Assembly (NCBI RefSeq): GCF_050947335.1
Contig: NW_027473343.1
Location: 124,001-188,000 of the forward strand
Length of the DNA: 64,000 nucleotides
Reading direction: 5' to 3'
Source: Megachile rotundata
Taxonomy: Eukaryota; Arthropoda; Insecta; Hymenoptera; Megachilidae
In this document: in pieces, positions 63,601-64,000 of the stretch
How positions within the stretch are numbered: the stretch's first letter is position 1
Layout: every line of letters begins with the position of its first letter
Notes under the pieces: generated by a model
Seen by the model: the letters and a program-made list of their open reading frames with translations, nothing else
Told to the model about the DNA's origin: nothing
The model's database searches: none
Position numbers and translations under genes: made by a program

Positions 63601-64000
63601 TAATCATGCAATCACAATCATACAATCACAATCATACAATCACAGTCATACAATCACAGTCATACAATCACAATCATACTATCACAATCATACTATCGCA
63701 ATCATACAATCGCAATCATACCATCACAATCATACAGTCACAACCATACAATCATAATCATACAATCACAATCATACAATCATAATCATACAATCACAAT
63801 CATACAATCACAATCATACAATCACAATCATGCAATCACAATCGTACAATCACAATCGTACAATCACAATCGCACAATCACAATCGCACAATCACAATCA
63901 TACAATCACAGTCATACAATCACAATCATACAATCACAATCATACTGTCACAATCATACAGTCACAACCATACAATCATAATCATACAATCGCAATCATA
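60631..64000. repeat. Domain C: return to domain A-type variants
   Basis: ACAGTCACAACCATAC units, CGCTTTCATAC (61,176, 63,191), the CCAAAATAC marker (61,843) and TCCCAATCATAC units resemble domain A, while CATATAATC and ACAACCACAATCAG (about 61,872) resemble domain B. A segment near 60,880-61,490 recurs near 62,890-63,420; the CpG module starts are 60,962 and 62,976 (2,014 bp apart). Contractions at 60,670, 61,270 and 61,594 are the last in the window. From 61,844 to the end no register shift occurs. The last HOR copy is cut by the window edge. Confidence 0.7.

Larger units (their letters stand above)
1..64000. repeat. 14-bp satellite/minisatellite array filling the whole window
   Basis: The unit ACAATCACAATCAT recurs head to tail from base 4 to the end, about 4,565 units by my count. 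The consensus has 7 A, 4 C, 3 T and no G on the + strand, so G occurs only in variant units. In the rotation TACAATCACAATCA it splits into TA plus two CAATCA hexamers, which suggests the 14-mer arose from a hexamer duplication with a TA spacer. Common variants are TCGCAAT, CATAATC, CAGTCAT, CATGCAA, ACTATCA, ACCATCA, ACGATCA and ATCTTAC. They are not scattered at random: their order repeats over 0.3-4 kb and defines the higher-order units listed below. Both ends of the array lie outside the window. No stretch above 300 bp holds anything but this repeat. Unit identity is seen directly; the eukaryotic origin is inferred from size and organisation. Confidence 0.98.

Noticed and set aside
1..64000. 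CRISPR array
   Set aside because: Repeats are 14 bp and contiguous; there are no unique spacers of regular length and no cas genes.
1..64000. Telomeric repeat
   Set aside because: The unit has no G-run on the complementary strand (TGATTGTGATTGTA) and does not match known telomere motifs such as TTAGGG or its relatives.
1..64000. Bacterial or phage origin
   Set aside because: No genes, promoters or unique sequence occur in 64 kb. A homogeneous short-period array of this size with nested HORs is typical of eukaryotic satellites.
1..64000. Transposon or LTR remnants inside the array
   Set aside because: The 14-bp register can be followed from base 4 to the end with only small shifts, leaving no room for an inserted element.
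1..64000. tRNA, rRNA or structured ncRNA genes
   Set aside because: The near absence of G on the + strand prevents stable stems, and no interval departs from the repeat.

Overview
The whole 64-kb window is one uninterrupted tandem-repeat (satellite/minisatellite) array. The basic unit is 14 bp, ACAATCACAATCAT read on the + strand. In the rotation TA + CAATCA + CAATCA it is two copies of a hexamer plus a TA spacer. I counted about 4,565 consecutive units. I found no unique sequence, gene, RNA gene, transposon or CRISPR array. The long forward reading frames are a by-product of the repeat: the consensus has no stop codon in any + frame, and a TGA recurs in every - frame. An array like this points to a eukaryotic chromosome (heterochromatic or otherwise repeat-expanded) read by long-read assembly. 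The sequence gives no species marker, so I do not name one.

Units differ by point variants, and the order of the variants forms higher-order repeats (HORs). Four zones can be told apart. Domain A (1 to about 33,364) is marked by a CCAAAATAC variant at 101, 2,814, 4,533, 7,218, 9,287, 11,748, 16,337, 20,692, 21,965, 25,336, 28,217, 31,448 and 33,364. Its first four periods are clear copies of one roughly 2.7-kb HOR, with internal deletions that are whole multiples of 14 bp. It also holds an 811-bp duplication and a nearly perfect 2,881-bp duplication. A linker (33,365-36,220) keeps the 14-bp register without a break. Domain B (36,221 to about 60,630) is marked by a 20-bp three-hexamer unit at 17 places. 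It contains a 1,028-bp repeat series, a 1,545-bp spacing seen three times, and a 3,734-bp HOR whose third copy has lost exactly 896 bp. Domain C (about 60,631-64,000) returns to variants typical of domain A.

The register bookkeeping is the strongest result. By my reading, only three kinds of event leave the 14-bp register: 57 one-base contractions (mostly ACATCACAATCAT), 18 twenty-base units and one odd junction near 40,470. Their sum accounts for every landmark spacing modulo 14 and for the full window. The array therefore appears to have grown and shrunk by exchanges that respect the repeat register. All counts were made by eye and should be confirmed by script.
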